Positions 30,830 through 39,167 of a DNA stretch of 64,000 nucleotides are shown piece by piece; position 1 is the stretch's first letter, and each line of letters starts with the position of its first letter. The notes beneath the pieces were generated by a model. That model was not told the origin of the DNA. It did not search any database and was given only the letters and a program-made list of their open reading frames with translations. Where the stretch lies: contig NZ_CP046902.1 in NCBI RefSeq assembly GCF_009789555.1, forward strand, positions 1,938,001-2,002,000, given 5' to 3'. Source of the stretch: Stutzerimonas stutzeri. GTDB lineage: Bacteria > Pseudomonadota > Gammaproteobacteria > Pseudomonadales > Pseudomonadaceae. Made by a program: the position numbers and the translations under genes.

Positions 30830-32224
30830 TCATGCGTGACGAATGTCGAAGCTGGCCAGGTAGTTTTCCGGCGCTGTCGGGTCGTAAGGTTTACCCATGA
30901 CGTCGAAGGGCTTGTAGCCACTGGCCGGTTGAGCCTCGGCTTCGGCCATGCCCAGCGCGGCCATCTGTCGGCGCGCGTCGGTGAGCAGGAATACCTGTTC
31001 GGCCAGCGCGTTGTAGTTGACGTCGGTTTTCACATAGCCCCAGCGCTTCATCTGGGTCAGCATCCAGGTCGCCATGGAATACCAGGGCATCGGGTCGAAA
31101 CCGGATCGCTGCGGTTCGTTCTGTACCTCGCCGAGGCCATCGGCGAATCGTCCGGACAGCGCCTGAAGAATGACCGTCTCCGGCTGATTGAGGTAATTCG
31201 GCGTGGCGATGGCTTTGGCGATGGTTGGCAACTGTGTTTTGTCCTGGGCCATGGCTGCCGCTTTCAGAATGGCGCGGTACAGGGCGGCAAACGTGTTCGG
31301 GTTTTCCTGGATGAATGCTTCGGAAGCGCCGAACGAGCAGCAGGGATGACCGTTCCAGAGGTCCTTGGAAAGCACGTGGATGAATCCGATCTGGTCGTAT
31401 ACGGCGCGCTGGTTGAACGGTTCGGGGCCGAAGAAACCATCGATGTTGCCGGCCCGAAGATTGGCGATCATCTCGGCAGGCGGCGTTACCCGCAGTTGCA
31501 CATCACGATCCGGGTCCAGCCCGTGTTCGGCGAGGTAATAGCGCAGCAGGAAATTGTGCATCGAGTATTCGAAGGGAATGGCGAACTTGAAGCCCTTCCA
31601 GTTTTTCGGGTCGCGGTTGCCCTTGTGTTTAAGTGCCAGCACGATCGCCTGGCCGTTGATGTTCTGGATGGTTGCGACGCGCATTGGCTGAGGGTTGGAG
31701 CCGAGTCCCATGCTGATCGCCAGCGGCATCGGCGCCAGCATGTGCGAGGCATCCAGTTCGCCATTGATCATGTTGTCGCGCACCAGCGCCCAACCGGCGG
31801 TTTTTTGCAGGCTCACCGACAGGCCTTGTTCCTGATAAAAGCCGAGCGGATCGGCCATGATCAGCGGTGTAGCGCAGTTGATCGGGATGAAGCCGATCTT
31901 CAGATTGGTTTTTTCCAGCGGTCCGCGCTCATCGGCCATCGCTTGCAACGAAGAAAGCGGGAGCACGCTGGAGATGGCCGCCATTGCCGTGCCGACCCCA
32001 ACCGCCTGAAGAAAACGGCGGCGGGTCACGTCGTTCGGAAACAGTGCGCGGATCGCCGCGGCTTCGACAAAATCCTTCGACAGCAGCTCCTCGTCACGGG
32101 CCCGCGCCAGACGCGTTTGCTCGGCTGCCCGATCATGGGCCTCGGGGCTCTCATGTTGGCCACAGGCACAACCGGAAAGGCTGGTGTGCATCGAATAGGG
32201 GCGGAAAAAATTCTTATCGCTCAT
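30830..32224 (-). CDS. cynA: ABC transporter substrate-binding protein (CynA/NrtA family), Tat-type leader
   Basis: 464 residues of the NrtA/CmpA/SsuA-like anion-binding family. Mature-domain motifs include KIGFIPINCATPLIMADPLGFYQEQG and NGELDASHMLAPMPLAISMGLG. A twin-arginine signal occurs late: VTRRRFLQAVGVGTAMAAISS (about 67-87). The 66 residues before it are charged and hold a Cys/His group, GCACGQHE. It would capture cyanate, or the precursor anion, in the periplasm for the CynBD components. The downstream neighbours are cynB and cynD; a 27-bp gap separates it from the rubredoxin-reductase gene upstream. Nitrate, bicarbonate or a sulfonate are other possible ligands. Confidence 0.88.
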   Translation of the reverse strand: MSDKNFFRPYSMHTSLSGCACGQHESPEAHDRAAEQTRLARARDEELLSKDFVEAAAIRALFPNDVTRRRFLQAVGVGTAMAAISSVLPLSSLQAMADERGPLEKTNLKIGFIPINCATPLIMADPLGFYQEQGLSVSLQKTAGWALVRDNMINGELDASHMLAPMPLAISMGLGSNPQPMRVATIQNINGQAIVLALKHKGNRDPKNWKGFKFAIPFEYSMHNFLLRYYLAEHGLDPDRDVQLRVTPPAEMIANLRAGNIDGFFGPEPFNQRAVYDQIGFIHVLSKDLWNGHPCCSFGASEAFIQENPNTFAALYRAILKAAAMAQDKTQLPTIAKAIATPNYLNQPETVILQALSGRFADGLGEVQNEPQRSGFDPMPWYSMATWMLTQMKRWGYVKTDVNYNALAEQVFLLTDARRQMAALGMAEAEAQPASGYKPFDVMGKPYDPTAPENYLASFDIRHA

Positions 32225-32251
32225 GTCTGTGTCCTTCAGTGGGTCATACGG

Positions 32252-33589
32252 TCACGCGGCGTCGGTGCGGCCAACCCGCAGGGTTGACGTACTTACACCG
32301 TTCAGTCGTTGTTCCATGAGCAGGAAACGTTCGCTTTCCCGCAGAACATGCCACTGTCCTTCTGCACGAGGCGTGCCGTGCACAGCGATAGGCAGTGAGC
32401 CGGTCTTGAGTCGAATGACCGGATCGCTGTGTCGGTATTCATCGCCGGCCACGCCAGCGATGTGCGCTGCGATGGCCCGTGCCTGATGAGCAATCGGTTC
32501 GATGAAGCGGCAGGGCTCGCCTTTCAGGCTGATGCAGTCGCCCAGCGCATAGATATCCGGCTCGCTGGTTTGCAGGCTGGTCGGGTCGGCGACAATGCCT
32601 CGCACAAAGGCCAGGCCCGCCAGGCGTGCCAGGCGCGGCTCGGTGATCAGCCCAGTGGCGGCAATCACCTGGTCGACCACACGTTGCTGGCCGCAGCGGG
32701 TCATCAAGCGTTTGCGGCCATCGATGAGCGTGCTCAGTGCGGCAACTTCAACGCCGCCGAGCATCTCGATACCCAGGCGCCGTTGCGCGGCAAGCAGGCG
32801 TCGAACTGCGGCTTCTGGCAGCAGGCTCGCCAGCGGCAACCTGTGCCGATCGACGAGCGTGACACGATGACCGGCACGCGCGAGGTCTTCTGCAATTTCG
32901 CAGCCGATCATGCCGGCACCGACGACCGCGACGTGCTGAGGACCACTTTCGATCAGTTTTTTTTGCAGGGCGGCCCAGCCCTGCAAGTGATTGACCCGCC
33001 AGCACAACTCGGCAGGCAGTTCAGCCGGCAGCGCGGGCTGCGCGCCTTGGGCGAGAATGAGCCGGGTATAGGTGAGATTGCCGCGCGTGGTACGCAACTG
33101 GTGCAGCCGTGGCGACAGGCCGATGGCGAAGGTTTCCGGCAGCAAGCGCACGCCGAGCCGAGCGGATGCCTCGGTCGCGCGCTCACGCACCAGGCTGGTG
33201 ACAGACTGGCCGCGGCTGAGGGCCACCGACAGCTCGGGCTTGTGGTACAGGTCGCCTTTGCAGCCGCTGACCAGCGTGATCGGTGTGTCGCGGTCAAGCG
33301 CGCGGATGGCCTCGACCACTGACCATCCGGCCAGTCCGCCGCCGACGACTACGATGCCTGTTTCGCAAGGGCCGACAGGCATCGCGACGGTGCCCGGCGC
33401 TTCGCGCATCACATAGGGCTCGAAGTCCAGCTTGGTGACGCCGCACAAGGGGCACTCCCAGTCGTCCGGAATGTCTTCGAAGCGGGTGCCCGGTGCCAAC
33501 CCGCTGTCCGGGTCTCCGAGCGCTTCGTCATAAATGAGTCCACAGGCGCGACAGATGAATCGCCGCCAGGTTTGACTGATTGCGCTCAT
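32252..33589 (-). CDS. Rubredoxin fused to FAD-dependent NAD(P)H:rubredoxin reductase
   Basis: 445 residues. Residues 1-55 form a rubredoxin with CRAC (C13, C16) and CPLC (C46, C49) iron ligands. The rest is a two-dinucleotide-domain flavoprotein: VVVGGGLAGWSVVEAI binds FAD (about 80-95) and VAVVGAGMIGCEIAEDLARAGH binds NAD(P)H, with a C-terminal ALGDCISL FAD motif. The fusion makes a self-contained electron-transfer protein able to feed an oxygenase or reductase. Its start overlaps the stop of the acyl-CoA-dehydrogenase-like gene by 4 bp (ATGA), so the two are translationally coupled and probably partners. Confidence 0.92.
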   Translation of the reverse strand: MSAISQTWRRFICRACGLIYDEALGDPDSGLAPGTRFEDIPDDWECPLCGVTKLDFEPYVMREAPGTVAMPVGPCETGIVVVGGGLAGWSVVEAIRALDRDTPITLVSGCKGDLYHKPELSVALSRGQSVTSLVRERATEASARLGVRLLPETFAIGLSPRLHQLRTTRGNLTYTRLILAQGAQPALPAELPAELCWRVNHLQGWAALQKKLIESGPQHVAVVGAGMIGCEIAEDLARAGHRVTLVDRHRLPLASLLPEAAVRRLLAAQRRLGIEMLGGVEVAALSTLIDGRKRLMTRCGQQRVVDQVIAATGLITEPRLARLAGLAFVRGIVADPTSLQTSEPDIYALGDCISLKGEPCRFIEPIAHQARAIAAHIAGVAGDEYRHSDPVIRLKTGSLPIAVHGTPRAEGQWHVLRESERFLLMEQRLNGVSTSTLRVGRTDAA

Positions 33590-34722
33590 ACCGGCAGGGT
33601 CTCCTGCATCAAGCGATGCATTTGGTAACGCAGGTGTTTGATCGCCGGGGTGACGATGGCCACGAAGTGCGCTTCACGAATGCGCCGCTGGGGCCCCGCA
33701 CTCATTAGATAGCCACGCGCACCCTGGTGCAGCAGCGCCGACTGGGTTGCCCGCAGTGCCAGGTCGGCGCCTTGCACGCGCGCATCGAGCACGTCGATCA
33801 AGAAGTCCTTGCTCGTCTCGTAAGGCGTATGCAGCAGCCCGGCGACACGTCTGCCGAGCTCATCGAATTCGGCCTGCAATACCTCTGGGCGGTCGTGGAG
33901 GAACTGGTTGACGTGCCCCAGTACCGGCTCGACTTCATGCATGGAATCAAGGCTGGCTTGCACCAGTCCGGTCGCCATGCCGATCTGCAACAGAATGAAG
34001 GCCGCGCGGACCCGCTGAATGAACGGGCCGGCAGGGTCGGCTATGAGCTGTTCTTCGCCGACGAAGTAATCGCTCAGGCGAATACCCCAGGTGCTGGTGC
34101 CTTCCATGCCGGAGAATTCCGGGCAGTGTTTGAGTTCGACGCGCTCATCGAGATCGAGCAGAAACATGATCTCGTGCGAGCGGCTTCCGTCGGCTTTATC
34201 GACACCCGCGATTGCCCCGCAGTATTGCCCGGGAGCGATGTGGCTCACCCACGGCAGCGAACCGTTGATTCGATAGCCCCCCGCAACCTTTTGTGCGCGC
34301 AGCAGCATTGGCTCTATGCCGGCCATGGCCTTCATCGGGTTGGAGAGCGCGGTGCCTCCAAAACGACGTCCCGCGACGTGATCGAGCAGCCGCGTTTGCA
34401 GCGCCGGGTTGCCGGACTGTTCCATATACAGCCCGCAGACGTTGTGGCACCAGGCAAGAAAGCCGGTCGATCCGCAACTGCGGGTGATCTCGCGGGTAGC
34501 GGCGACCGCGAGGCCGAAATCGCCGCCGTTGCGGTCAAGGTGAGCACTGAATGCACCCGCTTCAGCGAGGCGCGCCATGATGTCGAGCGGGTAATAACCT
34601 TCTCTGTCGATACGGTTGGCGGCCTCGCTAAGAGGGCCTTGGGCGATCGCTGATACCCGCTGCAGCAAGTGCTCGTTCGCACTGGGAATCAGCCTGGCGG
34701 TGGGCACGGCAACACTGTTCAT
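33586..34722 (-). CDS. Acyl-CoA dehydrogenase-fold flavoprotein, possible flavin monooxygenase
   Basis: 378 residues with the ACAD three-domain layout: helical N-domain, central beta-domain (GGTALSNPMKAMAGIEPMLLRA; EFSGMEGTSTWGIRLSDYFV) and helical C-domain. The glutamate used as base in true acyl-CoA dehydrogenases was not identified. Members of this fold such as DszC/SfnC-like flavin monooxygenases oxidise S or N groups. Context (rubredoxin reductase partner, cyanate genes, no CoA ligase nearby) makes an oxidative role more likely than beta-oxidation. It follows OsmC by 20 bp. The substrate is unknown. Confidence 0.85.
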   Translation of the reverse strand: MNSVAVPTARLIPSANEHLLQRVSAIAQGPLSEAANRIDREGYYPLDIMARLAEAGAFSAHLDRNGGDFGLAVAATREITRSCGSTGFLAWCHNVCGLYMEQSGNPALQTRLLDHVAGRRFGGTALSNPMKAMAGIEPMLLRAQKVAGGYRINGSLPWVSHIAPGQYCGAIAGVDKADGSRSHEIMFLLDLDERVELKHCPEFSGMEGTSTWGIRLSDYFVGEEQLIADPAGPFIQRVRAAFILLQIGMATGLVQASLDSMHEVEPVLGHVNQFLHDRPEVLQAEFDELGRRVAGLLHTPYETSKDFLIDVLDARVQGADLALRATQSALLHQGARGYLMSAGPQRRIREAHFVAIVTPAIKHLRYQMHRLMQETLPV

Positions 34723-34742
34723 GGCGGCCTCCTGATACGGGT

Positions 34743-35291
34743 TCAGTCAGCCAGCGCGATGCTGAACGGAATGGGGTTGCGCATGCTGTTGGCCACCGGC
34801 GAGTAGAAGTTCGCCTGCTTGACGATCTCGGCGAGCTCCTCGCGGGTTGCGTCGCCCTCGATCAGAACCTTCACCCGGATGTCCTGGAAGCCCATTTGCT
34901 CGGGTTGCATCGGCGCGCCGCCCGCTCCCCAGGCCGCAGGGTTGCCGATGTCGGCTTCGAGGAAGATTTCCAGCGTGCTTAGCTTGACCTGCTTCCAGGT
35001 AGCGACGGCGGTTATACCTACGGCCAGGCATCCACCGAGGCCCGACAACACGATTTCCCCCGGCGCTGGCGCGGTATCTTCGCCGAACAGATGCAAAGGC
35101 TCGTCAACCACGACGGCCTGGTGATCGCCCACATAACTGAGGCTGCGATACATGCCCTGCATCACGGTGTGGACTTTGTTGGTGCCGCGCGCGCCCGGGT
35201 TGTTGCGGCCCTTCTCGGCAAAAGTCATCAGGCCGTCGCGGTCAATCGGACGCAGGTAGGTTTTAACGGTAGTGGCGGCGGGGGCGTTCAT
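34743..35291 (-). CDS. OsmC family protein
   Basis: 182 residues of the OsmC/Ohr fold, with the LSGLGGCLAVGITAVATWK helix carrying the conserved cysteine (peroxidatic position) and a later thiol-free segment in place of the second redox cysteine, so the two-cysteine Ohr mechanism is not evident. I placed the start at the ATG at 35291, which has GGAG 6 nt upstream; an ATG at 35303 is also in frame. It is the first gene of the operon, 56 nt after the predicted sigma-54 transcript start. Its role could be handling a reactive thiol or peroxide intermediate; that is inference. Confidence 0.85.
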   Translation of the reverse strand: MNAPAATTVKTYLRPIDRDGLMTFAEKGRNNPGARGTNKVHTVMQGMYRSLSYVGDHQAVVVDEPLHLFGEDTAPAPGEIVLSGLGGCLAVGITAVATWKQVKLSTLEIFLEADIGNPAAWGAGGAPMQPEQMGFQDIRVKVLIEGDATREELAEIVKQANFYSPVANSMRNPIPFSIALAD

Positions 35292-35358
35292 GGCGTTCTC
35301 CATTCAGTGAATTAGCAGCGATGACCAGAACGGTCAGGCTGCTGCTGAATGGCTTATC

Positions 35359-35373
35359 GCAACGGGCGTGCCA
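35359..35373 (-). promoter_or_regulatory. Sigma-54 promoter (-24/-12) of the OsmC-to-cynS operon
   Basis: On the minus strand the sequence reads TGGCACGCCCGTTGC, which agrees with the sigma-54 consensus TGGCAC-N5-TTGC at every defined base. It predicts a transcript start near 35347. It lies between a sigma-54 activator gene and its probable target operon. Confidence 0.88.
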
Positions 35374-35464
35374 AGCCTGCTTTAAACAAAGAACTTATTA
35401 TTTTACAGTTACTTATATATCGCGCTTGCACAGATTGGCGGATACGGTGGTTTTGCTGAGGCGG

Positions 35465-35493
35465 ACAGATTGTAAACAATGTCTACAATCTGT
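35465..35493. promoter_or_regulatory. Activator-binding inverted repeat (UAS) overlapping the regulator stop codon
   Basis: ACAGATTGTA (35465-35474) and TACAATCTGT (35484-35493) are perfect 10-bp arms with a 9-bp spacer. The centre is about 132 bp upstream of the predicted sigma-54 start. A further half-site CAATCTGTGC is found at about 35428-35437 on the minus strand. The stop codon of the activator gene (35483-35485) lies within the repeat. Confidence 0.75.
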
Positions 35494-37102
35494 CGGATCG
35501 CGTTCTTGGCTCCGCCGAGAGTTTTTGCCAGCGATAATTGAACTGTCTTGCCGTCATTCCGAGCAGTTGCGCAGCCCGGGATTTGTTTCCTGCGCAGCGC
35601 TCCAGAGCCAGTCGCAGCGCCTCGATACTGTGTGAGTGGGCTGAAACATAGGGACGCACTGCTGCATCGGAGGCGAACGGCTCGATCATTCCGACTGCCG
35701 CTAACTCCATGGGGGTGGAAGGCGACGGTGCAGGGCTGCCAGGCAGATATCGATTGACGTCCTGTGCAGTCAAAGGCGAGTGATCGGCGAGAAGAACCAT
35801 CCGTTCGATCACGTTGGCAAGCTCCCTGATATTGCCGGGCCAGTTGTATCGCTGCAGGTATTTGATCGCGTCCTGGCTGAGGCTCACATTGCGCTGGTTC
35901 GCCTGATTGACCTTGTTGAGGAAATGCAGCACGAGGGCCGGAATGTCATGACGGCGCTCGGCCAGGGCGGGTAAGCGTATCGGGATGACGTTCAGGCGAT
36001 AGAACAGATCCTGCCGAAAGCGGCCCGCATTCACTTCGGTCTCCAGATCCCGATTGGTTGCGGCTACGAGCCGCACGTCTATCTTGATTTCGCGCGTGGC
36101 CCCCAGGCGGGTGATAGTGCCTTCTTGCAGGGTGCGCAGCAGTTTGGTTTGCATCGGGAGCGGAAGCTCGCCGATTTCGTCGAGAAATATCGTGCCGCCA
36201 TCCGCTTGTTCGAACCAGCCCGCCCTGGCTGTTTGCGCGCCAGTGAACGCGCCACGCTCATAACCGAACAGCTCGGACTCGAACAGCGTTTCGGGGATCG
36301 CTGCGCAATTGACGCGGATAAAGGGTTTGTCGCGTCGGGGGCTGCTCAGGTGCAAGGCACGGGCGAACAGTTCTTTGCCGGTGCCCGACTCGCCCAGCAG
36401 CAAGACGCTTGCCGTGGAATCCGCCACGCGCTCCAGCTCCGAAAGCGCGCGCAGCAGCAGCGGCGCACTGCCGATGATGCCGTATCGGTTGGGGCGGGTT
36501 TCGAGTGCCTGGGCCAGCAATGCATTGCGTTGCTCCAGGGCCTCTGTCTTTTCCCGAAGATGCTGCTCCAGATGCAGCATCTGCCCCGCGAAGGTGGCCA
36601 GGATACGCAGAATGGTCAGGTCGTCTGCCAGCGGGCGGGCCCGCGTCCTGATGCGATGGCAGGCCAGCACGCCGAAGGTGATCTGCCCCGTCTGGATAGG
36701 CAGCGCAATATATGACACAGGCCCGGCTGGCAGATGCTTGCGCGCTACCATGCGCCCCAGGAACAGTGGGTCGTTGTCGATATCCTGAACGATTGTCAGT
36801 TGCCCGCGGGCAAGAACCCGTCCTGTAATGCCTTCATCCGGCGCGTAGCGACCGCGACTGATTTCCTCGGCTGTCAGCCCGTAGGCATAACGAATCGTGC
36901 CGTAATGCCCCGACTCGTCGAGCAGTACGATCCGGCCTCTGTTCAGCCCCAGCAATTCGGACAGTAGGTGGAGCATCTCGCGCAATACGCGCTCGGGGGA
37001 AAAGTCCTTGCCCGCCAGTGAAGTCACTTGCTGAAGCAGCAGCATTTCTTGCGCACGCCAGAAGGCAGGAGAATTTTCCGGCTCATTGTCTTTGCTGTTC
37101 AT
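35483..37102 (-). CDS. cynF: Sigma-54-dependent transcriptional activator, GAF-AAA-Fis (CynF-like)
   Basis: 539 residues. A GAF sensor (about 25-180), an AAA+ domain with Walker A GESGTGKE (237-244), the sigma-54-contact GAFTGA loop (284-289) and Walker B DEIGE (308-312), and a C-terminal Fis HTH (about 500-530, NKSRAAQLLGMTARQFNYRWQKL). This NifA-type layout matches CynF, the activator of the cynFABDS cluster described in P. pseudoalcaligenes (from memory). It is codirectional with the operon, 191 bp upstream of OsmC, and its 3' end forms part of the predicted UAS. The GAF ligand is unknown. Confidence 0.85.
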   Translation of the reverse strand: MNSKDNEPENSPAFWRAQEMLLLQQVTSLAGKDFSPERVLREMLHLLSELLGLNRGRIVLLDESGHYGTIRYAYGLTAEEISRGRYAPDEGITGRVLARGQLTIVQDIDNDPLFLGRMVARKHLPAGPVSYIALPIQTGQITFGVLACHRIRTRARPLADDLTILRILATFAGQMLHLEQHLREKTEALEQRNALLAQALETRPNRYGIIGSAPLLLRALSELERVADSTASVLLLGESGTGKELFARALHLSSPRRDKPFIRVNCAAIPETLFESELFGYERGAFTGAQTARAGWFEQADGGTIFLDEIGELPLPMQTKLLRTLQEGTITRLGATREIKIDVRLVAATNRDLETEVNAGRFRQDLFYRLNVIPIRLPALAERRHDIPALVLHFLNKVNQANQRNVSLSQDAIKYLQRYNWPGNIRELANVIERMVLLADHSPLTAQDVNRYLPGSPAPSPSTPMELAAVGMIEPFASDAAVRPYVSAHSHSIEALRLALERCAGNKSRAAQLLGMTARQFNYRWQKLSAEPRTRSDRL

Positions 37103-37159
37103 TCTCTTACCTTGTTTTTCTATAAGCGCTCAGCGATGGGGGATCTTTCCGAGAGCCCT

Positions 37160-38122
37160 TCATGGGTTTTCAACCATCGGTATACCGTCTTTGCTCAGGT
37201 GAATCTTCAAGAAGTCGCGCGCCAGAAACAGATTGCCCTTGTAGCCCGCGGCGGCCTCCCTGCGAAGGTCATCCATCGATAAGCCCCGGCCTGGGGTGTT
37301 CTGGTAGCGCGCACTGAAATGGGTGAGGACCAGGCTCGGCACGCCTGCCTGCTGGGCGAAACGGGCAACCTGTGCCGCGCTGCTGTGGCCGAACTCGTTT
37401 TTACCGGCGTCGGCGACGGCCTGGGTGTAGGTGGCTTCGTGGACGAGCAGGTGGGCGTCCCGGCAGGCCTCGCGCAGCAGTTCGGGGCGGTCGTTGTCGC
37501 CGCCGATGACGATCCGCCGTGGTGGCCGGGCGAGCAGCAGGTAATCCTCGCTGCGCAGGGTGCGGCCTTCATGCACGACGTCGTGGCCGCGCATCAGCTG
37601 CCCCCAGAGTGGGCCGCGCGGAATGCCGTCCTGGTCGAGTCTGTCGATGTCCAGGCGAGGATCGGGCCGCGCCTCGGTGAAGGTATAGCCCCAGCTTGGC
37701 ACCCGATGGGAGAGGGCGGTCGCGGCAACCCGTACGTATGGGTTGCGCCAGCCCGTGAAGGTTTCGGTGGCATGGAAGCGCAGCTCATACGGCAATCCGC
37801 TCTGGCTCATGTCCAGCGTGGCGCGAACCCAAGGCTCGATTGCAGCCGGTGCGACGATGTCCAGCGGCGCCTGACGGCGTGCCATGCCGGCGCTGGCGAG
37901 CAGGCCCGGCAGGCCGTAGCAATGGTCCCCATGGACATGCGTGATGAAGACCGCGCGCAGCCCATGCAAGGTCAGCGGCGTATGCAGCAGTTGATGCTGG
38001 GTGGCTTCACCGCAATCGATCAGGTACCAGCCCTTGCCGCTGTCTTCGAGCAGCGCCAGTGCACTGACGTTGCGGCCCCTGGTCGGGGTGCCGGATGAGG
38101 TGCCGAGAAAGAGAAGGTCCAC
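37160..38122 (-). CDS. rnz: Ribonuclease Z (tRNA 3' processing endonuclease)
   Basis: 320 residues with the tRNase Z layout of the MBL fold: TSSGTPTRGRNVSA near the N-terminus, THVHGDHCYGLPGLL (HxHxDH), an aspartate in IGGDNDR, the HEAT motif LLVHEATY, and HFSARY. These are tRNase Z motifs and distinguish it from the persulfide-dioxygenase-like MBL protein nearby. It cleaves tRNA precursors at the 3' side of the discriminator base. The gene ends 57 bp upstream of the activator's start codon, on the same strand. Confidence 0.92.
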   Translation of the reverse strand: MDLLFLGTSSGTPTRGRNVSALALLEDSGKGWYLIDCGEATQHQLLHTPLTLHGLRAVFITHVHGDHCYGLPGLLASAGMARRQAPLDIVAPAAIEPWVRATLDMSQSGLPYELRFHATETFTGWRNPYVRVAATALSHRVPSWGYTFTEARPDPRLDIDRLDQDGIPRGPLWGQLMRGHDVVHEGRTLRSEDYLLLARPPRRIVIGGDNDRPELLREACRDAHLLVHEATYTQAVADAGKNEFGHSSAAQVARFAQQAGVPSLVLTHFSARYQNTPGRGLSMDDLRREAAAGYKGNLFLARDFLKIHLSKDGIPMVENP

Positions 38123-38313
38123 GCGCAGGCTCCCAGGGTTCGTTCCGCCAGTTTGCCGGTCGGGCGCGGCGGATACGGGTGCGTTCAGCCGATACGATTC
38201 ATCTGCTTATTCTTTCGGGTTACTGACAAAGCACGAACTTATATTAAGAGTAACTAAATACTACCGTTATCCTGCCCGGCATCGAAACGGGCTGACTGGC
38301 CCCATGGGGTGCA

Positions 38314-39099
38314 ATGATGGAGTTGGGTGTGCTTGGCTTTGTGATCGCCGGCCTGCTGGTGGGGTTCATTGTCGGCATGACCGGGGTTGGCGGCGGCTCG
38401 CTGATGACGCCAATCCTGCTGTGGTTCGGCGTCAATCCGGCGGCGGCGGTGGGGACCGATCTGTTGTATGCGGCGATTACCAAGGGCGGCGGCGTCTGGG
38501 TTCATCACAGCAATCGCAACATCGACTGGCACATCACAGGCTGGCTGGCGCTCGGCAGCGTGCCAGCGGCAGCACTCATGCTCTGGGCGCTGAAGGGGCT
38601 GCATACCGATCCCCGCGCGCTCAATGCGATCATCACGCAGTCGCTGGGCGTCGTCCTGGTATTCACGGCGCTGGCGGTCCTGTTCAAGAAGCCGTTGCTG
38701 GCCTGTGCCGCGCGCCTGTCCGGACCGGCGCCGCGATTGTCACCGCGTGGGTTGAATGCGCTGACCATAGCCGCCGGCGCGGTGCTTGGTGCAATGGTCA
38801 CGCTGACCTCCATCGGTGCCGGTGCACTGGGAACCGTCGCGCTGTTCTTTCTTTATCCGTTTCTCAGCACGCGCCGGCTGGTGGGTACCGAAATCGCCCA
38901 TGCCGTGCCGCTGACGCTGGTTGCCGGTCTCGGCCATGCCAGCATGGGCAACATGGACTGGACGATCCTCGGCTATCTGCTGGTCGGCTCGTTGCCGGGC
39001 ATCTATCTGGGTAGCAATCTGTCGGGTCGGGTGCCTGAAACCGTGCTTCGTCCGTGCATGGCGGTCATGTTGGCATCCATTGGCTATAAGCTCATCTGA
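38314..39099 (+). CDS. TauE/SafE family permease (second copy)
   Basis: 261 residues with about eight hydrophobic helices and the motif pair GFIVGMTGVGGGSLMTPIL and GAMVTLTSIGAGALGTVALF. It belongs to TauE/SafE but is a different branch from the copy at 27704. It probably moves an organic or inorganic anion such as sulfite. The ATG at 38314 is followed by another at 38317; either could be used. It is divergent from rnz and followed by the Mut7-C gene 68 bp on. The substrate is unknown. Confidence 0.8.
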   Translation: MMELGVLGFVIAGLLVGFIVGMTGVGGGSLMTPILLWFGVNPAAAVGTDLLYAAITKGGGVWVHHSNRNIDWHITGWLALGSVPAAALMLWALKGLHTDPRALNAIITQSLGVVLVFTALAVLFKKPLLACAARLSGPAPRLSPRGLNALTIAAGAVLGAMVTLTSIGAGALGTVALFFLYPFLSTRRLVGTEIAHAVPLTLVAGLGHASMGNMDWTILGYLLVGSLPGIYLGSNLSGRVPETVLRPCMAVMLASIGYKLI

Positions 39100-39167
39100 C
39101 CGCATCTCATCTGGAGGCGCGACGCACCCGTTATGGAAACGATTGCGGCTGGCGTTGCCGAACATAC

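Noticed and set aside
30617..32287. 556-residue open frame antisense to the binding protein and permease genes
   Set aside because: Shadow of the cynA/cynB-type genes with no domain or start signal.
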